Of a DNA stretch of 64,000 nt, positions 60,431 to 64,000 are shown one piece after another. The stretch is from Phaeobacter cretensis (GTDB lineage Bacteria; Pseudomonadota; Alphaproteobacteria; Rhodobacterales; Rhodobacteraceae), in the NCBI RefSeq assembly GCF_047372505.1, contig NZ_JBKBEU010000001.1, positions 3,534,001 through 3,598,000 of the forward strand, read 5' to 3'. A model generated the notes under the pieces. That model was given only the letters and a program-made list of their open reading frames with translations, made no database searches and was not told the DNA's origin. A program made the position numbers and the translations under genes. How positions within the stretch are numbered: the first letter of the stretch is position 1; each line of letters opens with the position of its first letter.

Positions 60431-61633
60431 TTATTCCGCAGGTTCAGTTTTGCCGGAGGCACTGTCTTTTTGGGTGTTGCGGCCCTGGATCCAACCTTTG
60501 ATCCGTTGTCCCCCTTCGACCAGACCACCTGGCAGGAAGATCACAACCAGCATGAATAAGATGCCGAGTGTCAGGTGCCAGCCCTTGCCGATGAAGGGGT
60601 GAACGATGAACACCATTGCGTCTTCAAGTCCGTCGGGCATGAAGCTGAACCAGCTGTGCAGCACGTTGTCGTTGATCTTGGAGAAGATATTCTCGAAGTA
60701 CTTGATGAAACCTGCGCCCAGAACTGGGCCGATCAGCGTACCGGCACCACCAAGAATGGTCATAAGTACAACTTCACCCGATGCGGTCCACTGCATCCGC
60801 TCAGCGCCGGCCAGTGGGTCCATGGACGCCATAAGGCCGCCGGCCAGACCTGCATACATGCCAGAGATTACAAAGGCCGCCAGTGTGTAGGGCCGCGTGT
60901 TCAGGCCGGTGTAATTCATCCGCTGCTGGTTCGACTTTACTGCCTTGAGCATCAGACCGAATGGTGAGCTGAAAATGCGGATCGACAGATAGAATGCGAC
61001 CAACAGGATCAACGCGCAGAGGTAATAGCCCGTGTTGAACTGGAACGCCCATGGGCCAACAGCCATTTCAAAGGTCGAACGCATCTCCAGGCCAAAGAGG
61101 CTGGTTACCGGGATCGAGCCATCAGCCGTGGAGGATACGCCCAGAATGCGCGGGTCATCCAAAGTCAGCTGCAGGCCGGTCTCGCCGTTGGTGATTGGGG
61201 TCAATACCGAATAGGCTAGGTTGAACGACATCTGCGCAAAAGCCAGTGTCAGGATCGAGAAGTAGATGCCAGAGCGGCGTAAACTGACATAGCCGATCAC
61301 CAGTGCAAAGAGCCCGGCGACAATCACTGACAGCACAATCGCTGGTACCACATTCATGCTCAGCAGTTTGAACATCCAGACTGCCGAATATGATCCGACA
61401 CCCAGAAACGCGGCGTGACCAAAGGAAAGGTAGCCCGTCAGCCCAAAGAGAATGTTGAACCCGATGGCAAAGATGCCAAAGATCACGAACCGCTGCATCA
61501 GGTCCGGATAACCCGCATTGAACTGCGCCAGAGCGCTGTCAGTTGGAAACGGGTTGAGGATGAAGGGGGCGAAAATGGTCAGGAAAGCCACGACCAGCAG
61601 CAATGATTTATCTTTTTTACTTAGTCCGAACAT
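60431..61633 (-). CDS. livM: Branched-chain amino-acid-type ABC transporter permease (LivM)
   Basis: The 400-residue permease has about ten membrane helices, with the LivM loop MRSTFEMAVGPWAF and the cytoplasmic coupling motif FGLMLKAVKSNQQRMNYTGLN. It ends 12 bp before livG and starts 4 bp after livH. The C-terminal ~25 residues are charged. It forms the channel with LivH. Confidence 0.93.
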   Translation of the reverse strand: MFGLSKKDKSLLLVVAFLTIFAPFILNPFPTDSALAQFNAGYPDLMQRFVIFGIFAIGFNILFGLTGYLSFGHAAFLGVGSYSAVWMFKLLSMNVVPAIVLSVIVAGLFALVIGYVSLRRSGIYFSILTLAFAQMSFNLAYSVLTPITNGETGLQLTLDDPRILGVSSTADGSIPVTSLFGLEMRSTFEMAVGPWAFQFNTGYYLCALILLVAFYLSIRIFSSPFGLMLKAVKSNQQRMNYTGLNTRPYTLAAFVISGMYAGLAGGLMASMDPLAGAERMQWTASGEVVLMTILGGAGTLIGPVLGAGFIKYFENIFSKINDNVLHSWFSFMPDGLEDAMVFIVHPFIGKGWHLTLGILFMLVVIFLPGGLVEGGQRIKGWIQGRNTQKDSASGKTEPAE

Positions 61634-61637
61634 GTGC

Positions 61638-62660
61638 TTAGTCCTCCATCACACCTTTGCGGCCCATCAGGCCTCGTGGGCGGGTTAGCAGAATGATGAT
61701 TGCAACCACGTAGATGATGATCTGGTCGATGCCGGGGATCAGCGATTTGATTTCATTCATTGAGGCAAAGCTCTCGAGTACACCCAATAGGAAGCCTGCA
61801 AGCACAGCGCCGGGCAGCGAGCCCATGCCGCCGACCACGACCACAACAAAACTCAGCACCAAGAAGTCCATGCCCATGTGGTAGTTGGGGGAGTTGATCG
61901 GCGTATACATCACGCCGGCCAATCCCGCGACCGCGGCGGCGATACCAAACATGATGGTAAAGCGACGATCAATGTTTATGCCCAAAAGGCCCACGGTCTC
62001 GCGGTCGGCCATGCCGGCCCGGACAACCATGCCAAATGTTGTGAATTGCAGGAAGGAGAAGATGCCGCCGATGATCACGACTGCGAAGAAGAAATAGACA
62101 ACACGCCAAACCGGATAGACGATGTCCATGCCGATGATAGCGCCCAGATTGACCACGCCATTCAATGCTTCGGGGGCAGGTGTCTGGATCGGGTTTGCAC
62201 CGTAGAAGTACTTTACGACCTCTTGCAGAACGATGGCGAGACCGAAGGTTACCAAAATCTGATCGGCATGGGGGCGCTTGTAGAAATGCTTGATCAAGCC
62301 CCGCTCCATCACATAGCCAACCGTAATCATGATCGGAATGGCAAAAAGGATTGCAAGTGGCACGGACCAATCAATGATTGTCCCACCGACATCTGGGCCC
62401 AGCCAACTCTCAACGTAGGGGGTTTTGACCTTCAGCGGATTGCCCAAGAAGTCCTTCTGGGATTCGTCTACAGTTTCAAAGCTGAGGCTCAGGACACGTT
62501 GTACGGTGACCGCACAAAAAGCGCCGATCATGAACAGAGCCCCGTGGGCAAAGTTCACAACGCCAAGCGTGCCAAAGATGAGTGTCAAACCAAGCGCAAT
62601 TAGCGCATAGGCCGAGCCCTTGTCGAGCCCGTTCAAGATTTGCAATAGGATTGCGTCCAT
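61638..62660 (-). CDS. livH: Branched-chain amino-acid-type ABC transporter permease (LivH)
   Basis: The protein (340 residues) has eight or so helices, the start ILLQILNGLDKGSAYALIALGLTLIFGTLGVVNFAHG and the coupling loop GMVVRAGMADRETVGLLGINI. I use the ATG at 62660 rather than the GTG at 62669. An extended periplasmic insert near residues 60–85 is present. It follows the substrate-binding protein gene after 153 bp with a GC hairpin between. Confidence 0.93.
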   Translation of the reverse strand: MDAILLQILNGLDKGSAYALIALGLTLIFGTLGVVNFAHGALFMIGAFCAVTVQRVLSLSFETVDESQKDFLGNPLKVKTPYVESWLGPDVGGTIIDWSVPLAILFAIPIMITVGYVMERGLIKHFYKRPHADQILVTFGLAIVLQEVVKYFYGANPIQTPAPEALNGVVNLGAIIGMDIVYPVWRVVYFFFAVVIIGGIFSFLQFTTFGMVVRAGMADRETVGLLGINIDRRFTIMFGIAAAVAGLAGVMYTPINSPNYHMGMDFLVLSFVVVVVGGMGSLPGAVLAGFLLGVLESFASMNEIKSLIPGIDQIIIYVVAIIILLTRPRGLMGRKGVMED

Positions 62661-62774
62661 TGTCCCCACCTTCGGTTGGTCCGTCTGGAATTAGCATAAT
62701 TCGGCTGTGCAGCGCCAATGGCGCTGGTCCTGTCGTCATGGATTGTCGTGCAGGGGTACGCCGGGAGAGAGGAA

Positions 62775-62801
62775 GGGCGGGCACATTAAGTGAACCCGCC
62801 C
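62775..62801 (-). promoter_or_regulatory. GC hairpin between the substrate-binding protein and livH genes
   Basis: GGGCGGG and CCCGCCC (62775–62781 and 62795–62801) form a perfect 7-bp stem with a 13-nt loop, without a T-run. Such hairpins after the binding-protein gene often raise its mRNA relative to the permease genes. Confidence 0.55.
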
Positions 62802-62813
62802 CTGATGTTGTGA

Positions 62814-64000
62814 TCAGGCGCCGTTGTTGCAGGTGCCGAGAGCACCGCCCGCAAACATCGGGTGATCCGGTGCGTAGGTAACCTGTTCCGCCGGCGTAAC
62901 TTCGACAACTTCAAGAAGGTCGAATTCCGAGGTCGGGTTTTCCTTACCGCGCACAACCAGAACGTCTTTGAAGCACTGGTGGTCTTCGGCGCGATACAGC
63001 GTCTTGCCATTGCCCAGACCGTCGAATTCGAATCCTTCGAGAGCTTCGACAACAGCACAAGGGCTGAACGATCCGGCACGCTCTACCGCATCTGCATACA
63101 GCAGTGTCTGACAGTAGACAGTGTGTGCAGCCTGGCTGGGTGGGAAGCCGTATTTGGAGCCGAACGAGCGTACAAACGCTTGCGAGCCTTCGTCCTGCAG
63201 CGACCAGTGCCAGTTGGTAGAACCGTGAATACCCTTCACGTTGGCGCCAGCACCTTTTGCCATCAGGCGAGAGTAAAGCGGCACAACAATTTCGAAGTTC
63301 TTGCCGTTTACAACTTTTTCACGCAGGCCGAACTGAACCGCATTGGTCAGCGAGTTCACCATGTTGCCGCCATAGTGGTTCAGAACCAGCACGTCTGCGC
63401 CGGAGTTCAGAACCGGAGCGATGTAGGACGAGAAGTCAGTCGCGGCCAGAGGCGTGCGGACCTTGTTTACAGTGTTCCAGCCCAACGCTTCGGTAGCGGC
63501 AGCGATGGATTCTTCCTGAGTCCAACCCCAGGTATAATCCGCCGTCAAATGATAGGCGTTCCGGTCGGTACCATAGAGGTTCTTCAGTACCGGTGCCAAA
63601 GCAGCGCCCGACATGTAGCCATTAAAGAAGTGACGGAAACCATTGGCTTTTTTATCTTTGCCTGTGGTGTCGTTGGAGTGGGTGAGACCCGCCATGAAGA
63701 TAACGCCAGCCTCTTGGCAGAGACCTTGCACAGCGATTGCCACGCCGGAGGACGAACCACCAGTTATCATTACGGCGCCGTCTTTTTCGATCATCGACTT
63801 GGCCGATGCACGGGCTGCGTCAGATTTTGTCTGAGTGTCACCAGTTACGAATTTTACTTCTTTGCCCAGGATGCCAGATCCGTTCAGCACCTTGGATGAG
63901 AAGGTGTTCATCATGCCGCCGTCGCCGCCGCCATTCAGATGTTCGACCGCCAGCTGATAAGCGCGCAGCTCATCCGCACCCTCGTCCGCATAAGGACCGG
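62814..64000 (-). CDS. ABC transporter substrate-binding protein, branched-chain amino acid type (5' end outside window)
   Basis: The visible 395 codons form a Peripla_BP_6-type periplasmic binding protein, beginning GPYADEGADELRAYQ at the right edge, so the signal peptide and first residues are missing. The frame is open past the Met at 63914 to the window edge, so that Met is not the start. Motifs include VMITGGSSSGVAIAVQGLCQ and TADYTWGWTQEESIAAATEALG. The C-terminal CNNGA has a Cys that could pair with CFKDV. Gene order with livHMGF supports amino-acid, amide or urea uptake; which one cannot be told. Confidence 0.9.
   Translation of the reverse strand, partial: GPYADEGADELRAYQLAVEHLNGGGDGGMMNTFSSKVLNGSGILGKEVKFVTGDTQTKSDAARASAKSMIEKDGAVMITGGSSSGVAIAVQGLCQEAGVIFMAGLTHSNDTTGKDKKANGFRHFFNGYMSGAALAPVLKNLYGTDRNAYHLTADYTWGWTQEESIAAATEALGWNTVNKVRTPLAATDFSSYIAPVLNSGADVLVLNHYGGNMVNSLTNAVQFGLREKVVNGKNFEIVVPLYSRLMAKGAGANVKGIHGSTNWHWSLQDEGSQAFVRSFGSKYGFPPSQAAHTVYCQTLLYADAVERAGSFSPCAVVEALEGFEFDGLGNGKTLYRAEDHQCFKDVLVVRGKENPTSEFDLLEVVEVTPAEQVTYAPDHPMFAGGALGTCNNGA

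Noticed and set aside
61878..62603. 241-codon plus-strand frame inside livH
   Set aside because: Antisense to livH, His/Asp/Asn-rich, typical of a GC-driven shadow frame.

Overview
The window looks like chromosome of a marine Roseobacter-group alphaproteobacterium (Rhodobacterales). This rests on the gene families and their order: a soxRS/soxVWXYZABCD thiosulfate-oxidation cluster, a six-gene Mrp antiporter operon with fused MrpAB, the NDUFA12–mlaD–DUF2155–aat–accC–accB neighbourhood, a SelD fused to an NDH-like flavoprotein, and the opgC/G/H glucan genes. GC content looks moderately high throughout. I see no rRNA, tRNA, CRISPR array, insertion sequence, integrase or phage gene.

Layout. 1–8.6 kb (minus strand): a fatty-acid/acyl-CoA beta-oxidation block with a trifunctional-type FadB (cut by the window edge), thiolase, a glutathione S-transferase, two acyl-CoA dehydrogenases, a small ribbon-helix-helix-like protein and two MerR-family regulators. 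8.7–15.6 kb: two overlapping hotdog thioesterases, a MATE exporter, then arsC-like/pyrD/DUF952 overlapping on the minus strand, a secreted 5'-nucleotidase, a DUF1992 protein and a MarR regulator. 15.7–19.1 kb: a selenium module, mnmH (tRNA 2-selenouridine synthase) converging on the SelD fusion. 19.1–25.0 kb: the mrpABCDEFG operon. 25.3–33.0 kb: a Tat/membrane rhodanese, a secreted esterase, and a TPR–opgC–opgG–opgH operon for osmoregulated periplasmic glucans. 33.3–36.2 kb: an overlapping CoA-transferase and thiamine-diphosphate enzyme.

36.3–47.3 kb: the sulfur-oxidation locus. soxS-soxR-yeeE (soxT-like)-DUF302 is read leftwards; soxV-W-X-Y-Z-A-B-C-D is read rightwards and ends at a clear terminator. 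SoxYZ carries the sulfur substrate, SoxXA attaches it, SoxB hydrolyses off sulfate and SoxCD oxidises the bound sulfane sulfur; SoxV/W/S supply periplasmic reductant and SoxR (ArsR family) is the expected repressor. Inverted repeats of the form ATTCA-N6-TGAAT sit before soxX, soxB and soxC, and a variant sits before soxV. I read these as a family of SoxR operators, which is the most interesting regulatory signal here. soxE and soxF are not in the window.

47.4–64.0 kb: an Hsp70-family protein, a lytic transglycosylase, a GlxA/AraC regulator, clpP–clpX, a RidA protein, the NDUFA12–mlaD–DUF2155–aat–accBC region, a PAS-LuxR regulator, and a branched-chain-type ABC transporter (substrate-binding protein, livH, livM, livG, livF) whose first gene runs off the right edge.

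I did not find a clearly new defence or mobile system. The best novelty candidates are the repeated sox operators, the structured selD leader, the TGACGT array before a MerR gene, the TGTAAC repeats near 33.1 kb, and several small or odd gene arrangements. All function calls are from reading translations; no database search was run.
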